This document shows, one piece after another, positions 50,592 through 58,608 of a DNA stretch of 64,000 bases; the first letter of the stretch is position 1; each line of letters starts with the position of its first letter. The translations under genes were made by a program, and so were the position numbers. Source of the DNA: Chryseobacterium arthrosphaerae (GTDB lineage Bacteria; Bacteroidota; Bacteroidia; Flavobacteriales; Weeksellaceae); the NCBI RefSeq assembly GCF_001684965.1, contig NZ_MAYG01000001.1, forward strand, positions 2,728,001 through 2,792,000. The letters are read 5' to 3'. The notes below the pieces were generated by a model. That model saw nothing but the letters and a program-made list of their open reading frames with translations, searched no databases and was not told the origin of the DNA.

Positions 50592-51176
50592 ATGATTCAG
50601 ATAGACGATAAATTGATTTCTGAGGAAATTTTTTCCGAAGAATTTGTTTGCAACCTTACGAAATGTAAAGGTGCATGTTGTGTGGAAGGTGACGTAGGGG
50701 CTCCCCTGGATAAGAGCGAGCTGGAAATATTGGACGGTATTTTTGACAAAATAAAACCCTACCTTACTCCGGAAGGGGTAAAAGCCCTTGAAGAGCAGGG
50801 CACATGGACTACCGATCCACACGACGGAATGTATGTTACTCCTATGGTGGAGAACCGTGAATGCGCTTATGTAACGTTTGATGAAAAAGGAATTACCAAA
50901 TGTGGTATTGAAAAAGCCTATGAAGATGGTGCCGTAGACTGGCAGAAACCTATCTCATGCCACCTCTACCCCATCCGTGTTACAGAATACTCAGCATTTA
51001 CCGCATTGAATTATCATGAGTGGAATGTATGCAGTGACGCATGTACTCTTGGAAAAGAACTGCAGGTCCCTGTTTATAAATTCTTAAAAACTCCATTGAT
51101 AAGAAAGTATGGTGAAGATTTCTACACCGTTCTGAGCGAAGCCGCTGATGAATGGAAAAAAGAATATGGTTCTTAA
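50592..51176 (+). CDS. DUF3109 Cys-rich protein
   Basis: 194 residues. Conserved Cys pattern: EEFVCNLTKCKGACCVEGDV near the start, GITKCGIEKAYEDG, ISCHLYPIRV, and CSDACTLGKELQVPVYKFLK. This is the DUF3109 arrangement (about 8 cysteines), suggesting a metal cluster or zinc site like the YkgJ-type families. Cytosolic. Widespread in Bacteroidetes; function unknown. Follows DUF6427 with 6 bp spacing. Confidence 0.9.
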   Translation: MIQIDDKLISEEIFSEEFVCNLTKCKGACCVEGDVGAPLDKSELEILDGIFDKIKPYLTPEGVKALEEQGTWTTDPHDGMYVTPMVENRECAYVTFDEKGITKCGIEKAYEDGAVDWQKPISCHLYPIRVTEYSAFTALNYHEWNVCSDACTLGKELQVPVYKFLKTPLIRKYGEDFYTVLSEAADEWKKEYGS

Positions 51177-51204
51177 CCTGTAGGATTTTGAACTTGATAA
51201 CAAT

Positions 51205-51237
51205 AAAAACCGCATTATGTATATGCGGTTTTTATTT
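51205..51237 (+). terminator. Terminator after DUF3109 gene
   Basis: AAAAACCGCAT (51205-51215), a 7-nt loop, ATGCGGTTTTT (51223-51233), then ATTTT. It ends 17 bp before the WG-repeat protein start, so that gene must use its own promoter. Confidence 0.8.
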
Positions 51238-51253
51238 TGGGTATATTTACCGT

Positions 51254-52549
51254 ATGAAGGAAGTATTATATCCAACGGTAGTAGGGATTGCATTTATACT
51301 CATTATTGTGTTTTCCATGATCGGAGCTAATCCTTTTACCAAAATTCTTCTTTTCTTTAAAAGAAAAAAGGTGGTCTTATCCGGTCAAAAAAAATTCTCC
51401 GGACCTTTGCATATATTTGATGAATCCATACAGTCGGAAGAGATCAAAGCTATCCTTCCTTCAGAGGTGCTGAAAAAATATTCTATTGTCTATGAGCATT
51501 CCTATAAAGGATTTGAGAATTCTGTTATTTTCAAATCTTCTAATGAAAAATGGGGAGCCCTGCAGTTTGATCCCTCAACCAACGAATACCGGCTGATTGC
51601 TGAAGCTGTTTATGATTCTATGGCTTTTTATCCGCAAAATCTGCTGTTTGAAGCAGTTTTTTCCAACAAATCCTCTTCCGGAAACACAACCCGTGTTTTT
51701 ATAAATAATGAAGGCAGGATCATAAAAAAAATTACCAACTATGAGTATACCCGGTTTGATGCATTGGGGAACCTGATCACTTTCAAAAATCATCAATACG
51801 GCTTACTTAATTCATATTTTGAAGAGCAGATCCCTTGTAAATACTGGAAATTAACCGGAATAAAAAAAGATCTCTTTATTGTAACCGATAATGTAAAACA
51901 ACAATATTTACTCATTAATGAAAAAGAAGAAATATTGTATACAACTCCATTTCCCGGAAAAATTTTTGAAAGTGTCTGTAAAGAAAAACTAATTGTTCAG
52001 GAGAAAAACCTGTATTATTTATTCGATATCATTACCCATGAGAAAACCCAGCTAAAATATGATCTCATATACCCGATCAGCAGGTTGTATGATTTCACGA
52101 AATGGCCGGTTACCCGATACATTACGGTTACCCACCTTATTGATACTTCAGAAGATTATGATGAGTACGCAATAGAGCCCGATACCCTGATGACAAGGCA
52201 GGGAAAGTATGGTATAATCTATGGTGACGGTGAAGTCTGTATCCCGAATATCTATGATAAGATGATTCAGATCCATGATGATCATTTTCAGGTGGCTTTG
52301 GGAGAATTCTCTTTTGAGATTGATGATGAAAAAGAAGAAATCATCTCTACGGGAGGGAAATGGGGTGTTGTGAACACTAAAAATGAGATCATCGTTCCTA
52401 TTCAATATACCAATATTTATTTTCACAAACATCCTTTAGGTTATACAGCATATGAAGGGGGCGTTTCGATAGGGTATCATGATTTCAATGAAGGGATCTA
52501 TTGGGGAGTAAAAGACAGTAAACCGGTTGAGTTTGATTTTAAAGAATAA
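51254..52549 (+). CDS. WG-repeat protein with N-terminal membrane anchor
   Basis: 431 residues from the ATG at 51254 (MKEVLYPTVVGIAFILIIVF, one membrane anchor); the longer in-frame stretch upstream runs through the terminator. At least three WG-type repeats are visible: KWGALQFDPSTNEYRLIAEA, KYGIIYGDGEVCIPNIYDKM and KWGVVNTKNEIIVPIQYTNI. WG repeats occur in bacterial surface or periplasmic proteins of unknown function. Convergent with the M16 peptidase gene. Confidence 0.85.
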   Translation: MKEVLYPTVVGIAFILIIVFSMIGANPFTKILLFFKRKKVVLSGQKKFSGPLHIFDESIQSEEIKAILPSEVLKKYSIVYEHSYKGFENSVIFKSSNEKWGALQFDPSTNEYRLIAEAVYDSMAFYPQNLLFEAVFSNKSSSGNTTRVFINNEGRIIKKITNYEYTRFDALGNLITFKNHQYGLLNSYFEEQIPCKYWKLTGIKKDLFIVTDNVKQQYLLINEKEEILYTTPFPGKIFESVCKEKLIVQEKNLYYLFDIITHEKTQLKYDLIYPISRLYDFTKWPVTRYITVTHLIDTSEDYDEYAIEPDTLMTRQGKYGIIYGDGEVCIPNIYDKMIQIHDDHFQVALGEFSFEIDDEKEEIISTGGKWGVVNTKNEIIVPIQYTNIYFHKHPLGYTAYEGGVSIGYHDFNEGIYWGVKDSKPVEFDFKE

Positions 52550-52550
52550 A

Positions 52551-52577
52551 AAAAACCGCAGACTGATCTGCGGTTCT
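52551..52577. terminator. Bidirectional terminator between WG-repeat and M16 genes
   Basis: AACCGCAG (52554-52561), GACTGAT-like loop, CTGCGGTT (52568-52575). An A run on the left gives T-rich sequence for the minus-strand transcript. Confidence 0.8.
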
Positions 52578-52601
52578 CTGTTATTGTAAATAATGAAAAG
52601 T

Positions 52602-55460
52602 TTATTGTTTCACAGCAGCAGCTCCTTTAACTTCTGCTTTAGAATCTGCTTTTTTAGCATTTTCCCAACCGTCTTCCGGCATCAGCATAGCTACAATGCG
52701 TCCTTTCGTCAGGTATTTCTTAGCCACATCCTGCAGATCTTTTACCGTAAGGGCTTTTACTTTATCCTGATAGTTCAGAATATCATATTTATCGCTTCCA
52801 TCCAATTGGTTTTTGGCGATACCACTCATCCAGAACATATTATCTTTAAGATCTGTTTTATTGTCATTGTATTCTGCTTCTTTGTACTTATCAAGATCTT
52901 TCTGCTCAGGACCATTATCGATCAGTTTCTGAAGCTCTGCCACAGCACTTTTTGTAAGTTTTTCTGCGTTTTCAGGACCACAAGGGAAACTGATACTGAA
53001 ATTGTAAGAACTGTAAGGAATCTTATTCATTCCTCCTCTTGCACCACCACCGTAGATACCGCTCTCATCTTCTCTGAGTTTTTCAATCACTTTGATGGTA
53101 GCCACTTCTCCGAGAGCAGATAAGGCAAGTGCTTCTTTTTCATTATAAGGAGCTTCTCCGGCATAAGAAATGGTTACCATACTCTTAGGATCTTTACCTT
53201 TCTTATACACTTTGGTATAATCTCCCGTCATCTGTCTGTATCCTGTATCTTTGAATGTAGTTGTTTTTCCTGATGAAGGAAGACTTGCAATATACTGTAA
53301 TACCTGATCTTTAAATTTCGCTTCATCAATATTTCCTACAAAATAGAAATGGAAGTTTCCTGCATTGGCAAATTTATCCTTATAGATGTCATATGCTTTT
53401 TTATAGTCTGTATTTGCCCAGTCTTTTTCCATTGGGAATAAGCCGATAAATCTAGGATTCTTCTGGTTCATGAATTTTGCATGCTCATTAGAGAAGTAAG
53501 CCTGTGGGTTAGACAACAGGTTATTCAGCATTGCAGATTGTTTTTCTTTGAATGCATTGAATGACGCCGGATTGTAATTCAGGCTTGTAAAGTAGGCATA
53601 CATAAGCTCCATAGCTGTTCCAAGATCTTTCTGATTGGTTTTTCCTGAAATTCCTTCAAAATAAGGACCAACAGAAGGGTTTACATTCACCTGCTTGCCG
53701 GCAAGGTAATTGGTAAGATCAGCTTTGGAAACTCCGGCAACACCTGCTTCCGTTAAGGCACCGAAAGCAAACTGTGTTTTATTGAAATCAGCATCAGGAA
53801 TAATGGAATTTCCACCTAAACTTCTTGCTGAAAACACAATTTCATCATCTTTGAAATCTGTTTTTTTGAATGTTACTTTAGCACCGTTGCTGAGCGTCCA
53901 GGTTGTTGTTCCCAGCTTCGCATCGGTTTCTGTTTTAGCGATTTTTCCTTCAGATTTGAAAGGTTTCACTAAATTCTTGATGGCCGCTTTTTCTTCGTAA
54001 GGTTTAAGATCAGCCATTTTCACAGCATCGAATGTATTCAGAACCATTGCTTCCGTTGGCATGGAAACATTATCTTTCTTAGGTCCTGTGATCACAATCA
54101 CCCTGCTGTCATCTTTTACCATTTTCTTGATCACCTCATTGGTTTGTGCAAGGGTAACGGTTGGTAAGAAAGATTTGGCATCTTCATATTCCCAGGTAAT
54201 TCCCGGCATTGGCTCCTGCTCCAGGAAGTTTCTTACATATTCATCCACGAGCATGTCACTTTCCGTCTTGTCTCTGTTATTGTAAGATCTTTCAAGGTTA
54301 GAAAGGGTCTGTGCTTTTGCTCTGTCAAGTTCAGATTGGGTGAATCCGAATCTTTTTGCTCTTTCCACTTCTTCCAGTAAAACCTTCAGTGCGCCCAGCT
54401 GGTTGCCTTCTTTTACCATGGCAAATCCCTGGAACGCTTCTTTACTTCTTGCATAGGTTCCCCCGTGGTATACAGATCCGAAAGTAAAGGGAGGATTCGT
54501 TGAATTGATAAGCTCTTTCAGCCTGTTATTCAGCATCGCCGTTGAAAGATTTTCTATCATGCTCTGATTATATTGCTCTACCGTTACATCCGGCTTATAG
54601 GCTTCAGCATCTTTCATGATAAACTGTACCATAGAACTTGTAGCATCAGGATCTGTTTCAATCGCTACCAGGGTTTCCTTATGGTTCGGAAGATCGAAGG
54701 ATTTTCTTTCTCTTGGTTTGGAAGGATTTTTATATTTGCTGAAGTTGTCTTTAATTTTCTTCTCAACTTCATCTACATTGATATCTCCCACTACTACAAT
54801 TGCCATAAGGTCCGGTCTGTACCAGTCCTGATGGAATTTTCTGATCACATCCGGCTTGAAGTTTTCCAGGACTTCTTTTTTACCGATCGGAAGCCTGTCT
54901 GCATATTGGGATTTGTATAGTAGTTTAGGAAGGTATTTATCCATCATTCTCTTATCCGGACCAAGACCTAACCGCAGCTCTTCCAGCACTACTCCTCTTT
55001 CTTTATTGATCTGCTCGTCAGAAAGGGTAGCATTGAATGCCCAGTCTTCCATCACTTTCAGCCCGGCATCAAGGTTTCCCGGCTTATCCAAAGGAACAGG
55101 AAGCATGTAAACGGTTTCGTCAAAGCTTGTGTAAGCATTCAGGTGCTGCCCGAACTTTACACCGATAGACTGGAGAAAGTCTACTAATTTATTATCCGGA
55201 AAATTTTTGGTTCCGTTGAAATTCATGTGCTCCATAAAGTGAGCTAATCCTCTCTGATTTTCATCTTCGAGAATAGACCCAGCATTGATAGCCAGACGGA
55301 AATCGACTTTCTTCTCAGGTAATGTGTTTTTTTTGATATAGTACTTCATTCCGTTGGAAAGAGTACCTATTCTTACAGAAGCATCCACCGGAATATTCTG
55401 CCCAAAGGCATTTGAAGACATCAGAAAGATGACCGCAAATGAAGACAAGACTTTTTTCAT
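52602..55460 (-). CDS. M16-family (insulinase/pitrilysin-like) zinc peptidase
   Basis: 952 residues with a signal peptide (1-20, ending NAFGQ). The first M16 domain is catalytic: inverted zinc motif HFMEHMNFNGT (HxxEH) at about 80, third ligand Glu in KERGVVLEELRLGLGP. Three further M16-type inactive domains (middle and C-terminal, for example DTATWTLSNGAKVTFKKTDF-like sequence) complete the clam-shell. Periplasmic or outer-membrane-facing peptide degradation. Its expression unit appears single; terminators flank it on both sides. Confidence 0.93.
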   Translation of the reverse strand: MKKVLSSFAVIFLMSSNAFGQNIPVDASVRIGTLSNGMKYYIKKNTLPEKKVDFRLAINAGSILEDENQRGLAHFMEHMNFNGTKNFPDNKLVDFLQSIGVKFGQHLNAYTSFDETVYMLPVPLDKPGNLDAGLKVMEDWAFNATLSDEQINKERGVVLEELRLGLGPDKRMMDKYLPKLLYKSQYADRLPIGKKEVLENFKPDVIRKFHQDWYRPDLMAIVVVGDINVDEVEKKIKDNFSKYKNPSKPRERKSFDLPNHKETLVAIETDPDATSSMVQFIMKDAEAYKPDVTVEQYNQSMIENLSTAMLNNRLKELINSTNPPFTFGSVYHGGTYARSKEAFQGFAMVKEGNQLGALKVLLEEVERAKRFGFTQSELDRAKAQTLSNLERSYNNRDKTESDMLVDEYVRNFLEQEPMPGITWEYEDAKSFLPTVTLAQTNEVIKKMVKDDSRVIVITGPKKDNVSMPTEAMVLNTFDAVKMADLKPYEEKAAIKNLVKPFKSEGKIAKTETDAKLGTTTWTLSNGAKVTFKKTDFKDDEIVFSARSLGGNSIIPDADFNKTQFAFGALTEAGVAGVSKADLTNYLAGKQVNVNPSVGPYFEGISGKTNQKDLGTAMELMYAYFTSLNYNPASFNAFKEKQSAMLNNLLSNPQAYFSNEHAKFMNQKNPRFIGLFPMEKDWANTDYKKAYDIYKDKFANAGNFHFYFVGNIDEAKFKDQVLQYIASLPSSGKTTTFKDTGYRQMTGDYTKVYKKGKDPKSMVTISYAGEAPYNEKEALALSALGEVATIKVIEKLREDESGIYGGGARGGMNKIPYSSYNFSISFPCGPENAEKLTKSAVAELQKLIDNGPEQKDLDKYKEAEYNDNKTDLKDNMFWMSGIAKNQLDGSDKYDILNYQDKVKALTVKDLQDVAKKYLTKGRIVAMLMPEDGWENAKKADSKAEVKGAAAVKQ

Positions 55461-55565
55461 GTTATTATATTTTTTTTACCCGCTAAAAGTATTAATTATT
55501 CACAAGCTGAAGAAATCGTAAAATATATATTATAGTTAAATTTGAGTTAAAATTATTTATATACT

Positions 55566-55592
55566 AAAAAAACCGGGTAAAACCCGGTTCTG
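55566..55592 (-). terminator. Terminator after LolA-like gene
   Basis: Minus strand AACCGGGTTTTACCCGGTT, an 8-bp stem around TTT, then TTTTTTTAG. Located 24 bp past the stop at 55614. Confidence 0.8.
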
Positions 55593-55613
55593 ATATCATT
55601 AAACAGACATTTT

Positions 55614-56300
55614 TTATTTAAAATCGGCATCCGTTACTCCGGAATTGATAACAACTTTAGTGGTTTTGATATTCATTTTCTGGCCACCTCCTTCTGCATC
55701 TACATCTGAAGCAAACTGTAATCCGTCTACTGTCATATAGCTTTTAATGGTTGCACTGCCTTCTCCGGCTACGGTTTTATAAAGTAGCCCGGTTGTTGTA
55801 TCAAAATAGAACTTCCCTTTATCAGAAGTCAGAACGTTGTAATCTTTTCCGTCAAGTTTTTCAACGGTTGCAGTCTGAAAATTAGAAGGATCAAATGCCA
55901 GAGCATCTACAGGTTTCCCTTTTTTAAGTTCAGCAATTTTGTCTGCAGGAATTTCCTGTTTGGTTCCCATCTGATCAAAATATCCTTTCTCACCGTCAAA
56001 TAGCTGGATCATTTCTTTACCCATCAATGACTGTACAGACTTAAATTTATTCCCTAATTTCTTAGTGGTTGACTTAATTTCCATTCCCTGTACACTGATG
56101 GTATTATCCATGACAACAGATTTTACAGCATCCAGTTTATCTTTCCCTCCTGAAGCCTTGAAATAGTTATCAATAACTTCTTTAGGAGTAATTTTTGCAG
56201 TTACAGCTTCTGTTTTAGCAGATGCAGTTCCTTTTTTCTGGGCAGCAGCCGGTACTGAGAACAATACAGCGCAGAAAAACGGTATGATGATCTTTTTCAT
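55614..56300 (-). CDS. LolA-like outer-membrane-lipoprotein-sorting type protein
   Basis: 228 residues with a signal peptide (1-20, VPAAAQ). The mature part has alternating beta strands in the LolA/LolB-like half-barrel pattern: KEVIDNYFKASGGKDKLDAV, MDNTISVQGMEIKSTTKKLG, and KGYFDQMGTKQEIPADKIAE. LolA-like sequences in Bacteroidetes may carry lipoproteins or lipids across the periplasm; this one lacks a nearby LolCDE. Upstream neighbour is trigger factor on the same strand. Confidence 0.75.
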   Translation of the reverse strand: MKKIIIPFFCAVLFSVPAAAQKKGTASAKTEAVTAKITPKEVIDNYFKASGGKDKLDAVKSVVMDNTISVQGMEIKSTTKKLGNKFKSVQSLMGKEMIQLFDGEKGYFDQMGTKQEIPADKIAELKKGKPVDALAFDPSNFQTATVEKLDGKDYNVLTSDKGKFYFDTTTGLLYKTVAGEGSATIKSYMTVDGLQFASDVDAEGGGQKMNIKTTKVVINSGVTDADFK

Positions 56301-56460
56301 ATATATAATAAGTTTAAAGGGTAAATATAGGAATATAATTATATATGATGAACGGGAAATAGTAACAGATGGATGACAAGCACTATTTACAGGAAAAATG
56401 ACATGGTATTTATTAACACTTTTTTAGATAATCCCCTGTTTCTAAAGGATATTCTGAACA

Positions 56461-56497
56461 ATAAAAAAACCGCCAAAAAATTGACGGTTTTCAAATA
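56461..56497 (-). terminator. Terminator after trigger factor gene
   Basis: Minus strand AAACCGTCAA, a T-rich loop, TTGGCGGTTTTTTT. One wobble pair; 18 bp past the stop. Confidence 0.8.
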
Positions 56498-56514
56498 TTT
56501 ATATCGGTGTATAA

Positions 56515-57849
56515 TTATTTTTTAAGCTCTTCTAAAAATTCGTCGTGAGAAATTTTAGTTTCTTTTTTGCTGGCTTTCTCAAGAATTACATCTTTCAATT
56601 TAGCCATAGCAACTTCAGAAGAGATTTGTCTTACCTGCTCCTGATCTTTCAACATCTCAACAGCATATTTCTGGATCTCCTCATCTCCTAAGTGGTGGAT
56701 TCCGTAGATCGCCAATTGGTTTTTCACCAACTGCTCAGCCTGTGCCAATACGTCAGCATAGTCAAGGTTGATTTCGTTATCAGTCATCAATTTACCTTCG
56801 ATGATCTGGTATCTCAACTGGTTTTTCTCAGCTTCAAGGATTTCTTTAGCCTGCTCTTCAGACTGGATGTTCTGGTTAGAGAACATTAACCATTTTACTA
56901 AGAAAGCTTCAGGAAGTGCTACTTCTTCTTTTTCAGTAACCTGCTCCAATACTTTATTCACGAAGTGAACGTCAGCATTCTGCTGGAAATACTCGTCTAA
57001 TTCTGTTTTTACTTTTTCTTTAAGCTCTTCTTCAGACTTGATGTTTCCTTCTCCGTATACTTTGTCGAATAACTCCTGGTTAAGTTCAGCCAAGTTTAAT
57101 GAATAGAAGTCTTTTACTTTTACTTCAATTTCATTATGGTGCAGATGCTCTACTTCTTCTTTGCTGAATCCTAATTCTTTAGCTAATTCTTCATCACCTG
57201 CAAGAGTTTCTTTCGTTACTTTTACAGATCCGTCCATCTTAAGACCTTTTACCAATTTGAAAGCTTCTTTGTTTTCAGCTGTAATGGTAAGGTTCTTCGG
57301 ATGGTGGTGGTGTTCTCCTTCAGCATCTTCTTCTACAACCTGAGAAACCTCTAAAGCAATGTAAGAATCTTTAGTGATTTTATCCTGAGGAACCTGCTCA
57401 GCAAAACGCTTCTGCATGTTTTCAATGCTCTTTCCGATTTCTTTGTCAGAAGCTTCTACTTTATAGTGAGGGGCTTCATATTTAGCTAAGTCTATAGTGA
57501 ATGCAGGCTCATATCCTACTTCGAAAGCAACTTCCAGCTGATCAGCATTGTAATCGAATTCGTTTACTGGCTGAGGAATAGGCTGACCAACTAATCTTAA
57601 CTTGTTTTCGTTAACATAGTTGTTCAAAGCATCAGAAACCTGTCTGTTGATTTCTTCAAATGCAATACCTGCTTCATATTGTTTTTTAACCATACTCAAA
57701 GGCACTTTCCCTTTTCTGAATCCAGGAACTTGCGCATTTTTAGCATAATTAATCAATTGCTTCTCTACTTTTTCTTTGTAGTCAGATTTTTCCAATGTCA
57801 CTGTAAGCAATGCACTTACATCATCATGGTTTTGTGCGGTAACCTTCAT
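56515..57849 (-). CDS. tig: Trigger factor (ribosome-associated chaperone, PPIase-like)
   Basis: 444 residues. The N-terminal ribosome-binding domain holds the signature VPGFRKGKVPLSMVKKQY (GFRxGKxP) at about 40-60. The FKBP-like middle domain (about 155-240) has a His-rich insert GEHHHHPK and the C-terminal chaperone arms follow. The FKBP active-site residues are degenerate, as is common in Bacteroidetes trigger factors. Binds nascent chains at the exit tunnel. Own promoter (TATTTTTG) and terminator. Confidence 0.94.
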   Translation of the reverse strand: MKVTAQNHDDVSALLTVTLEKSDYKEKVEKQLINYAKNAQVPGFRKGKVPLSMVKKQYEAGIAFEEINRQVSDALNNYVNENKLRLVGQPIPQPVNEFDYNADQLEVAFEVGYEPAFTIDLAKYEAPHYKVEASDKEIGKSIENMQKRFAEQVPQDKITKDSYIALEVSQVVEEDAEGEHHHHPKNLTITAENKEAFKLVKGLKMDGSVKVTKETLAGDEELAKELGFSKEEVEHLHHNEIEVKVKDFYSLNLAELNQELFDKVYGEGNIKSEEELKEKVKTELDEYFQQNADVHFVNKVLEQVTEKEEVALPEAFLVKWLMFSNQNIQSEEQAKEILEAEKNQLRYQIIEGKLMTDNEINLDYADVLAQAEQLVKNQLAIYGIHHLGDEEIQKYAVEMLKDQEQVRQISSEVAMAKLKDVILEKASKKETKISHDEFLEELKK

Positions 57850-57871
57850 TATTGATTAAAATTTTAGGTTG

Positions 57872-57879
57872 CAAAAATA
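57872..57879 (-). promoter_or_regulatory. -7 box for tig
   Basis: Minus-strand TATTTTTG, 22 nt before the ATG at 57849. Confidence 0.55.
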
Positions 57880-57940
57880 TGAATTTTTTATGAGAATCAC
57901 TCATTTAAAATCAACTTATAAAGCCAAATATTGTTAAATA

Positions 57941-57966
57941 AAAAACCACCGGAAATTCCGGTGGTC
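57941..57966 (-). terminator. Terminator after lipoprotein gene
   Basis: Minus strand ACCACCGGAA, one-base loop, TTCCGGTGGT, then TTTT. Nine to ten pairs; ends the uptake cluster. Confidence 0.85.
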
Positions 57967-57986
57967 CCAAACAAGATTAATTATTC

Positions 57987-58556
57987 CTAATTGCTTAGGT
58001 TAAATTTGGCTTCTGCGTCAGTTTCTCCCCCTACTACACTTCCCCATGCCGTACCTGATTTTGCATCATTTACGCTTTGAGGAGCATGAATAAGGTCCAG
58101 CTTTAGGATAGGAGCAGCACCGTTGACTGCTTTTACGACAGTCCATTTTGTTCTCAATCCCACTCTTTTTCCATCACCTCTAAGATCTCCTCCATCTAAT
58201 CTTTCTAATGTAATATTCGATTGTGGAAAATCAAAAATTAAAAAGTGTTCATTTTTAGCCTTAAGAATTTCATCTGTTGTATCTTCATTTCCATTTTTAA
58301 AAGTGGTAACCACCGTATAAGATTTACCGTCTTTCAACGGAATTGTAGGCTGCCCCCCAGCTCCGATACTATAATTATAAGGAATGGTATTGGTAGTACC
58401 GTCTTCAGTTACCAATAAGACAATATTCGTCAATTCTTCCTGCGGAATATCATCTTCCTGTACAGAACCATCTCTTTGACAAGAAATTGCAGTAATGGAA
58501 AGAAATAAAACAGCTAATAATTTGATTATATTTTTAGTATTGAATAGTTTTTTCAT
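57987..58556 (-). CDS. Lipoprotein associated with TonB receptor
   Basis: 189 residues. Lipoprotein signal with acceptor Cys in FLSITAISCQRDG. The mature part is beta-rich: ELTNIVLLVTEDGTTNTIPY, then GQPTIPLKDGKSYTVVTTFK and RTKWTVVKAVNG. This resembles the small outer-surface lipoproteins that partner TonB receptors in Bacteroidetes (as HmuY does with HmuR), but its own family was not recognised. It follows the receptor gene by 52 bp, so it is likely co-transcribed. It may deliver a ligand (metal, heme or siderophore) to the receptor. Confidence 0.75.
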   Translation of the reverse strand: MKKLFNTKNIIKLLAVLFLSITAISCQRDGSVQEDDIPQEELTNIVLLVTEDGTTNTIPYNYSIGAGGQPTIPLKDGKSYTVVTTFKNGNEDTTDEILKAKNEHFLIFDFPQSNITLERLDGGDLRGDGKRVGLRTKWTVVKAVNGAAPILKLDLIHAPQSVNDAKSGTAWGSVVGGETDAEAKFNLSN

Positions 58557-58608
58557 TTTAAAAAAATTTAAGATTGTAAAATTTTGTTTGAATTGTTTTT
58601 TATCAACT

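Noticed and set aside
52593..53123. Open frame on the plus strand inside the M16 gene
   Set aside because: Antisense to a well-supported peptidase; composition mirrors the opposite strand and has no homology features.
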